This document shows positions 25,843 through 35,128 of a DNA stretch of 64,000 bases, in pieces. The first letter of the stretch is position 1, and each line of letters opens with the position of its first letter. Under the pieces are notes generated by a model. That model did not search any database and was not told the origin of the DNA. It saw only the letters and a program-made list of their open reading frames with translations. A program made the translations under genes and the position numbers. The stretch is from Tolypothrix sp. FACHB-123 (GTDB taxonomy: Bacteria > Cyanobacteriota > Cyanobacteriia > Cyanobacteriales > Nostocaceae). The stretch lies in assembly GCF_014697075.1 (NCBI RefSeq), contig NZ_JACJRE010000016.1, forward strand, positions 1 through 64,000, read 5' to 3'.

Positions 25843-25940
25843 GATACTACGTATAGACGTAGGGGTCTTAAACCCTTTTATTTCCGATAATGTAAGGGAG
25901 ACATACAATTCAAAATACCCAATGCCCAATGCCCCATGCC

Positions 25941-27242
25941 CTAAACCCTATTATTCCATTCTTGGGCTGCATCTTCTACAGCTTTATCTACTGTCTTTTC
26001 TCCTAACATTGCTGCTTGTAAGTTCTCATAAATCGCCTTTTGCAATTTTTTGATATCTTTCAAACTCGGCTTTAATATTTCTGCTTGTTGTAGTTGTTGA
26101 GCGCTAACAACTCGGGCTTTTTCCACTGTTGTGGCATTACTTGGAACATCTTTAAAGTAGCTATCAGTAAGTGATTTAACTGTAGATGGTAGAACATTGG
26201 CAGCTTTAGCAAAAGCTAATTGATTTTGATCGTTCGTGAGAAATAAAGCAAATTTTACAGCCGCATCAGGATATTTACTGTCTTTGGGGATGACTACATT
26301 CATCACAGCAACATTTTTTTTACCAGTATCACCAGTAATTTGGGGTGCGATCGCAGAAGCTTGAGCAATTTTTGGTGCATTATTGGCGATCGTCTTCAAA
26401 AACTCAGGCCCAGAAGCCAAAAATGCTGTTTCTCCAGCTTGATATAAATCAATAGCATGACGATGACCTTGAGTTAATACCTCTTTCGGCAGCAATCCTT
26501 TGTTATACAAATCTACCCAATACTGAAAAGCGGCTTTTCCTTGAGGAGAATTAAAAGCTGCTTTCCCTTCGGTATCTACTAAGGTGACTCCCATTTGCAC
26601 AAAAGATTCCAAAACTTCTCCGGAATCTTGCGGTACAAAAGTCACAAAAAAGGCATATTTACCAGTTTTATCTTTAATTTGTTGGGCAACTTGGGCTAAT
26701 TCTGCGTAAGTACTCGGTGATTTGTTGATACCTGCCTGTTTTAATAAATCAGTGTTATAAATGGTTAGCCGGGTGGTGAGGTACCAGGGAATACCAAAAC
26801 TTTTACCATTGATAGTGCTAGCTTTCCAAATATTTGGCAGATAGGAGGAACGTACTTCTTGTGGAACTTTAGTATCAACATCCAGCCAAGCATTTCTTCC
26901 TGCAAGTTGCGAAGCAAAATCTGGATTGAGATTGACAACATCAGGTGGCGTTTTCCCTGATACAGCTGTTAAGATTTTGTTCTCCATCGCAGCCCAGGGT
27001 ATATCAACCCAATTAATCTTTATACCTTGATTTTGTGACTCAAAACTGGCAATCAAGTTTTGAAAATAGTCCGTAAATTGAGGTTGGAGTTGCATTGTCC
27101 AAAACTCAACCCTTGCTCCTGATCCAGCAGCTTGTTGTGTTTGGGTGGCAACTTTACCTGTGCTGCAACTAACAATCCAGCTAGTCAATAAACCGAGCAG
27201 TACAAATACAGATAGCCGCTTGAATTTGTGAATTTTAAACAT
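25941..27242 (-). CDS. Extracellular solute-binding lipoprotein (family 1, sugar ABC type)
   Basis: The 433-residue protein has a lipoprotein signal peptide (FVLLGLLTSWIVSC, lipidated Cys about 26). The body has the family 1 binding-protein look: VEFWTMQLQPQF near the mature N-terminus, DIPWAAMENKILTAVSGKTPPDVVNLN, and FGIPWYLTTRLTIYNTDLLKQAG. It would deliver a sugar or related osmolyte to an ABC permease in the inner membrane. No permease or ATPase gene is adjacent, so the ligand cannot be inferred from context. Confidence 0.9.
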   Translation of the reverse strand: MFKIHKFKRLSVFVLLGLLTSWIVSCSTGKVATQTQQAAGSGARVEFWTMQLQPQFTDYFQNLIASFESQNQGIKINWVDIPWAAMENKILTAVSGKTPPDVVNLNPDFASQLAGRNAWLDVDTKVPQEVRSSYLPNIWKASTINGKSFGIPWYLTTRLTIYNTDLLKQAGINKSPSTYAELAQVAQQIKDKTGKYAFFVTFVPQDSGEVLESFVQMGVTLVDTEGKAAFNSPQGKAAFQYWVDLYNKGLLPKEVLTQGHRHAIDLYQAGETAFLASGPEFLKTIANNAPKIAQASAIAPQITGDTGKKNVAVMNVVIPKDSKYPDAAVKFALFLTNDQNQLAFAKAANVLPSTVKSLTDSYFKDVPSNATTVEKARVVSAQQLQQAEILKPSLKDIKKLQKAIYENLQAAMLGEKTVDKAVEDAAQEWNNRV

Positions 27243-27383
27243 TTTACTAGTATATTTACGCTTGCTTTGAACGAAAAGCTTATGCAGAATTGTCGAGATT
27301 ATAGGCTAAATCAATTACCTAGTACTAAGAGAGTTTTTTAGTATCATTTAACTTTTCAATTTAGCAGTGCGACGGGCAAAAAA

Positions 27384-28490
27384 GTGGTGAAAAGCTTCAA
27401 TAGTCTGTTTGGCAAATCTAATAAAGGAGTCGGTATTGAACTAGCACCTGAACGGGTGAATATAGTTCAATTACGCAAACAGCGTCAAGGCTTTAAAATA
27501 GAAGCCTTAATATCGGTAGAAGTTCCTGAAGGACTGGTTACCGACGGACAAATTACCGATCCGCCAGCGATGGCGCAGCTAATTCAGCAAGCGCTTGCTG
27601 ACAATAAAATCAAAGCTTCTCGGGTTGCGACTGCTGTACCAGGAAGAGATTCAATTGTACGTTTAATACCTGTACCGGCCGAGTTAGATGATAAAGAACT
27701 GCGAGAGATGGTACTCAACCATGAAGCAGCTTTGTATTTACCCTATCCTCGCGAAGAAGCTGATGTAGATTACCAGAAACTTGGCTACTTTGTAGATGAG
27801 GATGGCATAGAAAAGGTACAAGTACTCTTAGTAGCTACACGTAAGGAGGTAACGGACACATATATCAGTACATTTGAGCAGGCAGGATTAGAAATCGACG
27901 TTTTAGAGATTAACAGTTTTGCGCTCATTCGCACAATTCGCGATCAACTGCGACAATTTGGCCCGCAAGAAGCAGCGGTATTGGTTGATATCGAGTTTGA
28001 TAGCTCAGAAATTGCCATTATTGTCAATGGTGTACCCCAGTTTTCCCGGACGGTACCTATAGGCACTTACCAAATGCAACAGGCCTTATCAAAAGCAATG
28101 AGTTTACCCACATCGCGAGATATGGAACTGTTGCAGGGAATGGCGATTATGACAGCTCCTATAGAGGGTGGTAAAACTGGTCTCACCGATATTAATCCCG
28201 GTATGGCAGCAATATTAAGAGTTTTGGGCGAACTGACTGACGAGCTGCGTCGTTCCATCGATTTTTACCTCAATCAAAGTGAAAATCTGGAAATAGCACA
28301 AATCTTCCTTGCTGGCCCTGGTGGTGGGCTACAACAACTAGATGAGTTTTTCACCCAAAGATTAAGCTTACCGACTGCCCAAATCGATCCAATAACATCT
28401 TTGTCCTTAGAACTTAACGAAGAAAAGTACCCTGTAGTGCAACGCTCTGGCTTAGCAACAGTAATGGGTCTAGGAATGAGGGAGGTTTAA
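27384..28490 (+). CDS. pilM: Type IV pilus assembly protein PilM
   Basis: PilM is the actin-like cytoplasmic ATP-binding component of the pilus alignment complex and docks the PilN N-terminus. The 368-residue protein has the family order: GVGIELAPERVNIVQL (first phosphate loop), VATAVPGRDSIVRLIPVP, LVDIEFDSSEIAIIVNG (second loop) and IFLAGPGGGL. It starts at a GTG (27384), the first of two in tandem. It opens the operon pilM-N-O-Q with a 4-bp gap to pilN, which has a GGGAGG ribosome site inside the pilM end. Confidence 0.93.
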   Translation: MVKSFNSLFGKSNKGVGIELAPERVNIVQLRKQRQGFKIEALISVEVPEGLVTDGQITDPPAMAQLIQQALADNKIKASRVATAVPGRDSIVRLIPVPAELDDKELREMVLNHEAALYLPYPREEADVDYQKLGYFVDEDGIEKVQVLLVATRKEVTDTYISTFEQAGLEIDVLEINSFALIRTIRDQLRQFGPQEAAVLVDIEFDSSEIAIIVNGVPQFSRTVPIGTYQMQQALSKAMSLPTSRDMELLQGMAIMTAPIEGGKTGLTDINPGMAAILRVLGELTDELRRSIDFYLNQSENLEIAQIFLAGPGGGLQQLDEFFTQRLSLPTAQIDPITSLSLELNEEKYPVVQRSGLATVMGLGMREV

Positions 28491-28494
28491 CAGA

Positions 28495-29265
28495 ATGTAC
28501 AGTCTGGATATTAACTTTCTCAAAGACCGCCCAACTTACCAAAAAAAGGTTACGAAGAAACCTGGAATTAAATTTCCTACAGGGAATTTAACACCGTTAT
28601 ATGTGGGAGTAGCATTAGGCATATGCTTCCCTGCGGCGGCGGTAGGTGGTTTGTGGTGGTTACAAGCGAAAGTGGTGGAATCAGAGCAAAAAATAGCACA
28701 ACTAGATGAAGAAAACAAGAGGTTAGACACAGAAATCGGAAATATTAACAAAATTAAAGAACAGACCAACCAAGTTAAAGGGGAAACACAAGCTTTGGTG
28801 ACAGTGTTTGACCAGATTCGACCTTGGTCAGCCATGTTACAAGATTTGCGTGATCGCATTCCTGCTAAAGTCCAAATTGAGAACATCAGGCAAATTGCAG
28901 CCGTTGCACCAGCCCCAGGACAACCAGCAGGTAATCCAGCCGGCGGTATAGAAATCACGGGTATGGCTCGGTCTTTTAACGATGTCAATGATTTCTTGCT
29001 GACTCTGCAACAGTCGAGGTTTTTAAAGCCATCAGAAAGCAAAATTGTGACCGCAGAGTTGGTAAATGCACCAATACAACCAGTGGTTGCTAATGCTAAA
29101 GAGGGTGACAAAATTCCGCCGTTGCAAGTGGTTAAATACACTATTCAATCAAGTTTGAGTGATGTACCAGCCTCTGAATTAATCCGAGAGCTAGAGCAAA
29201 AAGGCACCGTAGGACTGGTGGCGCGAATTCGTAGTTTGCAACAAACAGGAGCCATTTCAAAATGA
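28495..29265 (+). CDS. pilN: Type IV pilus assembly protein PilN
   Basis: A 256-residue bitopic inner-membrane protein. The N-terminal MYSLDINFLKDRP is the PilM-binding motif (canonical INLLP-like, here INFLKD). One TM segment follows (about 37-57), then a coiled coil (about 62-95) and a periplasmic ferredoxin-like domain (KVQIENIRQIA...). The C-terminal extension after residue 200 is longer than in proteobacterial PilN, usual for cyanobacteria. It overlaps pilO by 4 bp (ATGA). Confidence 0.9.
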   Translation: MYSLDINFLKDRPTYQKKVTKKPGIKFPTGNLTPLYVGVALGICFPAAAVGGLWWLQAKVVESEQKIAQLDEENKRLDTEIGNINKIKEQTNQVKGETQALVTVFDQIRPWSAMLQDLRDRIPAKVQIENIRQIAAVAPAPGQPAGNPAGGIEITGMARSFNDVNDFLLTLQQSRFLKPSESKIVTAELVNAPIQPVVANAKEGDKIPPLQVVKYTIQSSLSDVPASELIRELEQKGTVGLVARIRSLQQTGAISK

Positions 29266-30032
29266 CGGTGAGTGAAGATTTTAATTTTGCTGAAAATAGT
29301 GGGGAATTTGCTGAATCTCCCAGCTCACCCAAGCTATTTGGCATTAGCTTTACCCCACAAATTATTGGAATTGCGGTAGCAGTCTTAGGTCTTGGTGGAG
29401 CCTTGTATGTAGCTCTCAACATGCTAATGCCTGCTTGGGATAGCTATCAACAACAGCAAGGGAAAATTAGCGAACTACAAGGACAAGTCGATCAAAAAAA
29501 GGCCAGTATTAGAAAGATTGATCAGGTTAAGGCTGAGCTAGACCAGGCAAAACAGCAACAAATCCAAGTTTTAAATTTATTTGCTAGTGAAAAAACCTTG
29601 GATACATTGTTACTAGATTTAAATCGCCTGGTGGAAACTACTAATGCCCAAATTTCTGCCAATGGTGTTAGAGGTGAACTGAAAAGGTATGTACCAGCAG
29701 GACAAAAATCAGAACCGATAACTGATGGTAGTCTTGGGTTACAAGTCGATGGCAAACTCAAACGTAGCAGCATTAATATTCAAATTGTTGGTACTTATGA
29801 ACAAACGCAATCAATTATGCGGAATATTGAGCGTTTACAGCCCTTATTGATCGTTAAAGATTATCAATCTACCTTGCAACGACTACCCGTTGAATCATCA
29901 AAAGAAAAAGGCGATCAAAAGCCTACTTTTGTGTCATCAATTAATACCAATTTCCAGTTACAAGCATTAATGCCACTTACTCCAGAGGAAATAGCGGCGG
30001 CAGCAGCTGCGGCGGCTCCTCCTAAGAAGTAA
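29262..30032 (+). CDS. pilO: Type IV pilus assembly protein PilO
   Basis: A 256-residue inner-membrane protein that pairs with PilN. The N-terminal cytoplasmic part is about 28 residues, then TM (IIGIAVAVLGLGGALYVALN), coiled coil (about 65-105) and a periplasmic domain (about 106-225). The C-terminus is an alanine-rich tail (EEIAAAAAAAAPPKK). Translation is likely coupled to pilN through the 4-bp overlap. No pilP follows; a 197-bp spacer separates it from pilQ. Confidence 0.9.
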   Translation: MTVSEDFNFAENSGEFAESPSSPKLFGISFTPQIIGIAVAVLGLGGALYVALNMLMPAWDSYQQQQGKISELQGQVDQKKASIRKIDQVKAELDQAKQQQIQVLNLFASEKTLDTLLLDLNRLVETTNAQISANGVRGELKRYVPAGQKSEPITDGSLGLQVDGKLKRSSINIQIVGTYEQTQSIMRNIERLQPLLIVKDYQSTLQRLPVESSKEKGDQKPTFVSSINTNFQLQALMPLTPEEIAAAAAAAAPPKK

Positions 30033-30229
30033 CAGCAAATAGCTACAAAAACAGCAGGGAAATCAACAATTCATAATTATGAATCTAAATTTAGTAGTCT
30101 TGCTAATCAGCGAGTCACGAAAATAACCCTAATCTCTAGCCCCTAACCTAGTTCTGGGCACAAACAGGTAGCAAGATACCTACTCAAAAATTATTTGTCA
30201 ACAAGGTTTTATCAGGTGAGGAATGAACT

Positions 30230-32695
30230 GTGAAACAGCTTCACGGTAATAATTTATTATTAGGTACTGCTGCATTTATCTTCTTGGCAGCTCAACCGGT
30301 TTGGGCAGACACTACCCAAATTACTGACGTACAGCTAAATCCAGTTAATGGTGGAATTAATGTTGTTTTAAAAACATCTTCAGGGTCGCGCCCGCAAATT
30401 TTTACGACCAAAAGAGGCAAAACTTTAGTTACAGATATTATTAATACTCAACTACGCTTACCACAAGGCAATAATTTCCGTAAAGATAACCCCTCTTCGG
30501 GAATTGCCTCAGTCGAAATTATTCAGCTTGATGCTAATAGCATCCGGGTGGTGGTAACTGGAAGCAATGATGCCCCTAGCAATCAACCTGTGGTGCGAAA
30601 GGATAATGGGATTACTCTCAGCTTTAGCCCCACATCTGGCACGACAGCATCAACTCCAACGCCAACCACCCCAACACCAACCACCCCAACACCAACCACC
30701 CCATCTCAACCGGGTAAACAGCCCAATGTTCTTGTTCCCAATCCCGAAGTGACGATTGATGGCAAACCTGCACAGCCAGCCGGCCCGGGACAACCTACAT
30801 ATCAGGGGCCGCCTTTTTTACCTAGAGCTGTGGCTCCACCAGTAGGAGATATTGCTATCTCTAATACTGATGCTTCTCCCAGTACGATTGACCTAGCTAC
30901 TCAGGAACGTGTCCCACGGTTAGTACTCAGAGATGCTCCTGTGCGAGAAGTATTGTCACTATTAGCCCGTGCGGCTGGTTTAAACCTAGCTTATATAGGT
31001 GGAGAAGGTGCAGGTGCAGCAGGTGGTACTGCACCTAGTGGACAAGCCATCTCTCAAACCATTTCTCTAGATATCGAAAACGAACCTGTACAAGATGTGT
31101 TTAATTACGTCTTGCGCTTGAGTGGTTTAGAGGCTAACCGTAGTGGTCGCACTATTTTTGTAGGCTCAAAACTGCCTACTTCTACCCGTGACACGGTGAT
31201 GCGTAGCCTGCGACTTAATCAGGTAACGGTGGGTGTGGCGCTCAACTTTTTAGTCGGTATGGGTGCAGAAAGCGCCATTAGCCGCGAACGATTGGTTACT
31301 AGTGTTAGTGCTGTTCCTGTAGGGAATTCAGCCGCCGCAGTTACCCAAACTCAGACCACTACAGAAACTAAATTAGAGACTCAACGAGTTGATTTTAAAG
31401 ACTCTAATCCATTGCTTAGAGGTTTACAGGCTTTAGGGGATGAACGCACTAATTCTATTACCTTGATTGGTTCTCCCCGATTAATTGACATTGCGATGGC
31501 GCAACTGACTCAGCTTGATATCCGCCGTCGTCAAGTGGTGGTTAATGTCAAAATTGTGGATGTGAATCTCACAGGAACGCAGGATTACAACACCAGCTTT
31601 TCTTTTGGTGCGGGGAATAACTTCTTTGCTGTTGATGGTGGTGCAGCATCTTTCAATTTTGGTGGCTCTAGACCTGCTAACGCTACGGAAGCAGCAAGAA
31701 GTGTGAGTGAAACACCAGTTATCACAAACCCAGTTACAGGAACACCTTTTGTCGATCCTAGTCAGTCTACAATCATAGAAGGCGCTGGCCCAGGCACTAC
31801 AATAATTAACCAATCTCCAACAACACGAATTATTAATGGAGTCACAGTTCCGCCAGGAGGTGTTGTTACAACACCCAACACAAATGCAACGACATATCAA
31901 CCAATTTCGCCAGCGTCGTCCAACCCATTACAACCAGGTTTCACCAACATTACCCAGCCAACAAATAACACGCTAACTATAAATGCTGATGGGACTACAA
32001 GCGTAACTCCAGGCACTTTTGGTACTGCAACCTCTGCACTTCCGTCTTTGTATCAATTCCCGAAACGGTTACTCGCTAGTTTGCAGGCTCAGGTGACAAA
32101 TGGTAACGCTAAGATTTTGACTGACCCAACTTTAATTGTGCAAGAAGGTCAGCAAGCTCTTGTCAATCTGACTCAAGAAGTTGTGGGGAACATAACTATT
32201 CAAACAACGGATACTTCAGGTGGCTCAAGAAGTGAGAGAACAATAGAAAAACAAAAAGTTGGTCTGACGTTGAATGTGAAAATTGAACGGATTGATGACA
32301 ATGGTTTTGTTTCTCTCTCGGTTGCTCCAACTGTTAGCGCACCTTCAGCTGCTGAAAATACAGGAAATGGCCAAATAATTTTAGTATCTGAACGCTCTTT
32401 GACTTCTGGGATGATTCGTTTGCGAGATGGTCAGACGCTGATTCTTTCAGGTATTATTCAAGACCAAGATAGGACTAGTGTCTCGAAGATTCCTATTTTA
32501 GGTGACTTACCTTTAATTGGTTCGCTGTTTAGAAAGACTAACAGAAGTAATGAACGCAGAGAGGTGATTGTGATGCTGACACCTCAAATTATGGATGATT
32601 CGGAACGCTCATCTTATGGCTATAACTATAATCCTAGTCCAGAGGTGCGGCAAATGTTGGAACGTCGTGGTTGGCAGCCTTCTAATAAGCGATAA
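30230..32695 (+). CDS. pilQ: Type IV pilus secretin PilQ with AMIN domain
   Basis: PilQ forms the outer-membrane pore for the pilus. The 821-residue protein starts at a GTG, has a signal peptide (about 1-26, QPVWA), an AMIN peptidoglycan-binding domain (about 28-135), a Thr/Pro linker (PTPTTPTPTTP, 143-160), short secretin N domains (VPRLVLRDAPVREVLSLLARAAGLN about 230, then VNFLVGMGA) and a secretin C-terminal domain (about 620-790). The signature VPILGDLPLIGSLFR lies near residue 765. A long low-complexity Thr/Asn/Pro segment (about 480-605) splits the C-terminal half. PilP, the usual partner, is not encoded here. Confidence 0.93.
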   Translation: MKQLHGNNLLLGTAAFIFLAAQPVWADTTQITDVQLNPVNGGINVVLKTSSGSRPQIFTTKRGKTLVTDIINTQLRLPQGNNFRKDNPSSGIASVEIIQLDANSIRVVVTGSNDAPSNQPVVRKDNGITLSFSPTSGTTASTPTPTTPTPTTPTPTTPSQPGKQPNVLVPNPEVTIDGKPAQPAGPGQPTYQGPPFLPRAVAPPVGDIAISNTDASPSTIDLATQERVPRLVLRDAPVREVLSLLARAAGLNLAYIGGEGAGAAGGTAPSGQAISQTISLDIENEPVQDVFNYVLRLSGLEANRSGRTIFVGSKLPTSTRDTVMRSLRLNQVTVGVALNFLVGMGAESAISRERLVTSVSAVPVGNSAAAVTQTQTTTETKLETQRVDFKDSNPLLRGLQALGDERTNSITLIGSPRLIDIAMAQLTQLDIRRRQVVVNVKIVDVNLTGTQDYNTSFSFGAGNNFFAVDGGAASFNFGGSRPANATEAARSVSETPVITNPVTGTPFVDPSQSTIIEGAGPGTTIINQSPTTRIINGVTVPPGGVVTTPNTNATTYQPISPASSNPLQPGFTNITQPTNNTLTINADGTTSVTPGTFGTATSALPSLYQFPKRLLASLQAQVTNGNAKILTDPTLIVQEGQQALVNLTQEVVGNITIQTTDTSGGSRSERTIEKQKVGLTLNVKIERIDDNGFVSLSVAPTVSAPSAAENTGNGQIILVSERSLTSGMIRLRDGQTLILSGIIQDQDRTSVSKIPILGDLPLIGSLFRKTNRSNERREVIVMLTPQIMDDSERSSYGYNYNPSPEVRQMLERRGWQPSNKR
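30655..30705. repeat. Coding tandem repeat (Thr-Pro linker of PilQ)
   Basis: CCAACCACCCCAACA repeated three times encodes the TPTTP units between the AMIN and secretin parts. Confidence 0.8.
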
Positions 32696-32755
32696 TCTTA
32701 ATTCGTAATTCGTAATACTTCGACAAGCTCAGTACAAGTTCGTAATTACGGAAGC
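32696..32755. repeat. Repeat with nested palindromic element after pilQ
   Basis: AATTCGTAAT units flank an ACTTCGACAAGCTCAGTA element (about 32718-32737), the same composite structure as at 11746 and 63733. Confidence 0.65.
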
Positions 32756-32869
32756 TGGTGAGAATTTGTTGACGAATTTTAGAGATTTTGAGATTAGGGA
32801 GATGAGAGATTTATTGGTCTCTCATCTTTATTTATTTTTTGGTTTTTGAGTGAGTAAGGTAATACTAAT

Positions 32870-33223
32870 TTAAGCATTATGGCTGTCAGGTTCTGTGGAT
32901 GTAATCCCTGTAAGTTGTAATGTTTTTTCCATTTCTAGGCGTTGTTCGACGTTACGGAGGAAATAACCATCTACCATTGCAGAACCTAAGAGTCTACCTA
33001 GTTCTTCGCGATTGGTGGTAATTAAGGACTGATATTTGTCATTGGGTAAGTTACCTAACATTTCTACAATGGCGCGTTGAATTAGGCGCAATACTTCGGG
33101 TGATGTGGGTTGAGAAAGTTGAGCGACTGTTTGGGGATTTAAGGATTGTATGTATTGCAACAAGTTATTGTTTTGGGTTGGCGATTCAAAGTAATCTGGC
33201 TGGCGAGGGGAAAGGTTACTCAT
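32870..33223 (-). CDS. DUF760 domain protein
   Basis: A 117-residue soluble protein with the DUF760 pattern found in cyanobacteria and plastids: LLQYIQSLNPQTVAQLSQPTSPEVLRLIQRAIVEMLGNLP, followed by LITTNREELGRLLGSAMVDGYFLRNVEQRLEME. Function unknown. The ATG at 33223 starts the family core; the 64 upstream in-frame residues are translated repeat (AACGCAAAGGTACGCTGAGG copies) and are not believed. It faces away from the coiled-coil gene at 33524. Confidence 0.82.
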   Translation of the reverse strand: MSNLSPRQPDYFESPTQNNNLLQYIQSLNPQTVAQLSQPTSPEVLRLIQRAIVEMLGNLPNDKYQSLITTNREELGRLLGSAMVDGYFLRNVEQRLEMEKTLQLTGITSTEPDSHNA

Positions 33224-33523
33224 GATTTTTACTTCAATTACGCTGGATTTATTTATTAATTTATCTGGTTGTTGATTTTGGGAGGGTTGGTGAAACCGAA
33301 CTTTGAAGGAAGGGTTTGTTCTACTCAGGCTTGGGAGGAGGAAATTTATTTTTTTAACGCAAAGGTACGCTGAGGTTGGCGCGAAGGTACGCTGAGGTTT
33401 TGTAAAAATCTTCAACTTTCGTTAACCAACGGTTGTTATAAAGCAAAAGTACAGATAATACTTTGTGAGCAGATAGCGATCGCTCTTTACCACAACAGTT
33501 TCTGGAATACGGGAGTCTGCGCT
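33224..33523. other. Divergent spacer with AACGCAAAGG-type repeat
   Basis: It holds two direct copies of GCGAAGGTACGCTGAGG (about 33353-33397), a repeat also seen at 38410, 38490 and 39951. The rest is AT-rich and may hold both promoters. Confidence 0.6.
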
Positions 33524-34744
33524 GTGATAGATGAAATCGACCAACTTTTGGCGGATTGGCAGCAGAAAATTAATGCGGCTAGCCAAAATCTCCTGGAATT
33601 ACAAGAACAGCCGACATATCAAAGGCTTTGTGGTTATTCTGGCTATCCTAAGGTTAATTTGGCGGGAATTACGGCAAAAAGGGTGACTCCGGCACTGGAG
33701 GCGATGAACGATCTGTTTCAATATTTCGATTTATTAGTGCGGGTGGTGGAGAAGGCGGGTAAGTTACGTCAGCAATTACCACGATTTTTAGCCAGCGCAG
33801 ACAAGATTGATGAGATTAAACAACTGTTAATGGGTGTTTCAATTGAGTTACCAGCAGTACAGACACCGCTTGCACAAAGAGAATTGCTGAGTGCTACTCA
33901 TACAGTAAATGCGATCGCACCTGGGGAGTTATTACAAGTGATGACTCACGCTTTTTCTGTGGCTAGGGATGCTGTTTTAGCTGTGGATGAGGCTTGGAAT
34001 CATCTAGATAACATTTTGGCAGATGCAGAATTGCAAATTTACTCGCTGCAAAACTCAGCAGAATTCTTAGATAGTCAGGTTATTGATGAATTGGTGCAAA
34101 TTCAAACGGCGATCGCATCTTTGCGCCAACGAGTAGAACAAGATCCTCTAGGGGTGAGGGTGGAGGTTGAACAACAAATTCAGCCGATGTTGGTAAAAGT
34201 AAAGTCGGTTGTTGAACAAGCACTGCAACAGCAACGTCAAATCCGCGCAAGATTGGCGATCGCTAGCGATTTGTTAGAAAAATTAACTACAATCCAGGCA
34301 AATTCTCTAGTTACTTTTGCGGAAACTCAGGAGAAAATCGTGGGGTATTTAATCAAATCGCCTTCATTGACGGCTGAGGAGTTAAATGCCCTGACTCAAT
34401 GGTTAACTAGGTTAGAAACTAAGCTAGCGGAGGGGTTAGTTAATCCAGTTATCATCGGTTTAGAAAATTGGATCGATAAAGCTCAAGGTTATATTGCATC
34501 CGAACAACAAGTATTTACTGCTAATAGTGCCCTTTTAGCCAATCGTCGGGAGTTACGCGGACGTTTAGATGCTCTCCAAGCTAAAGCATTAGCTAAAGGA
34601 TTAATTGAAGATGGCAAACTATCTGATATAGCTGCACAAGCAAAGCAAATTTTATACACGCGCCCCACGACTTTAGATCAGGCGGCTGAGTTAGTTTCTC
34701 AGTATGAGAAGCGGTTGAATTGGGGTATGGGGAATGGGGCATAG
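33524..34744 (+). CDS. Helical coiled-coil protein of the PknG-like cluster
   Basis: I do not recognise a named family. The 406-residue protein is almost wholly helical and rich in Gln, Leu, Ala and Glu, without TM segments, signal peptide or nucleotide motif. It starts MIDEIDQLLADWQQKINAASQNLLELQEQPTYQRL; long coiled-coil stretches lie about 195-245 and 260-300. It stands first in a same-strand run of six genes (kinase, PP2C, vWA, FHA, four-TM protein), so it may be a scaffold or substrate of that system (inference). Its last residues (GMGNGA) are encoded by the beginning of a GGGCATGGGGCATTG repeat that also supplies its stop. Confidence 0.75.
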   Translation: MIDEIDQLLADWQQKINAASQNLLELQEQPTYQRLCGYSGYPKVNLAGITAKRVTPALEAMNDLFQYFDLLVRVVEKAGKLRQQLPRFLASADKIDEIKQLLMGVSIELPAVQTPLAQRELLSATHTVNAIAPGELLQVMTHAFSVARDAVLAVDEAWNHLDNILADAELQIYSLQNSAEFLDSQVIDELVQIQTAIASLRQRVEQDPLGVRVEVEQQIQPMLVKVKSVVEQALQQQRQIRARLAIASDLLEKLTTIQANSLVTFAETQEKIVGYLIKSPSLTAEELNALTQWLTRLETKLAEGLVNPVIIGLENWIDKAQGYIASEQQVFTANSALLANRRELRGRLDALQAKALAKGLIEDGKLSDIAAQAKQILYTRPTTLDQAAELVSQYEKRLNWGMGNGA

Positions 34745-34780
34745 GGCATTGGGCATGGGGCATTGGGCATGGGAGCTAAT
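34722..34780. repeat. GGGCATTGGGCATGG tandem repeat at a gene end
   Basis: Direct copies of GGGCATGGGGCATT-type units begin in the 3' end of the coiled-coil gene and continue into the spacer; an inverted set (CCCCATGCCCAATG) lies at 35070-35112, so the two sets bracket the 21-bp array. Confidence 0.8.
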
Positions 34781-34795
34781 GAATTGATGATGGCT

Positions 34796-35047
34796 GTTGA
34801 GCCTTTTATCTCGGAAGTTGAGCCTTTTATCTCGAACGTTGAGCCTTTTATCTCGGAAGTTGAGCCTTTTATCTCGAACGTTGAGCCTTTTATCTCGGAA
34901 GTTGAGCTTTTTATCTCGAGCGTTGAGCCTTTTATCTTGAAATTTGCACCTTTTATCTCGAACGTTGAGCCTTTTATCTTGATATTTGCACCTTTTATCT
35001 TGAATGTTGAGGCTTTTATCTCGAATGTTGCACATTTTATCCCGAAA
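34796..35047. repeat. 21-bp tandem array, 12 units
   Basis: Twelve contiguous 21-bp units follow the pattern GTTGAGCCTTTTATCTCG plus three variable bases. Units 1-5 alternate in their last three bases (GAA/AAC), giving a 42-bp higher-order period; units 7-12 are more diverged. It fills the spacer between the coiled-coil gene and the PknG-like gene. The + frame is open from an ATG at 34787 (MMAVEPFISE...), as is one minus frame, because the unit is a multiple of three. It is related to the array at 40864-41220. Confidence 0.95.
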
Positions 35048-35128
35048 TTTCACCCTTATCTCTTCACAAATCCCCAATGCCCCATGCCCCATGCCCAATG
35101 CCCAATGCCCAATAACTAGGAGAACTAA

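Noticed and set aside
25941-27242. GlnH-like role for the solute-binding lipoprotein in the PknG-like system
   Set aside because: It belongs to the sugar-type family 1 by sequence, lies over 6 kb away on the other strand and is separated by the pil operon.
33224-33415. N-terminal extension of the DUF760 protein
   Set aside because: The 64 extra residues come from translated spacer repeats; the family core begins at the ATG at 33223.
34796-35047. CRISPR-like look of the 21-bp arrays
   Set aside because: Units are contiguous with no unique spacers, and no cas gene is in the window; the same applies to 40864-41220.
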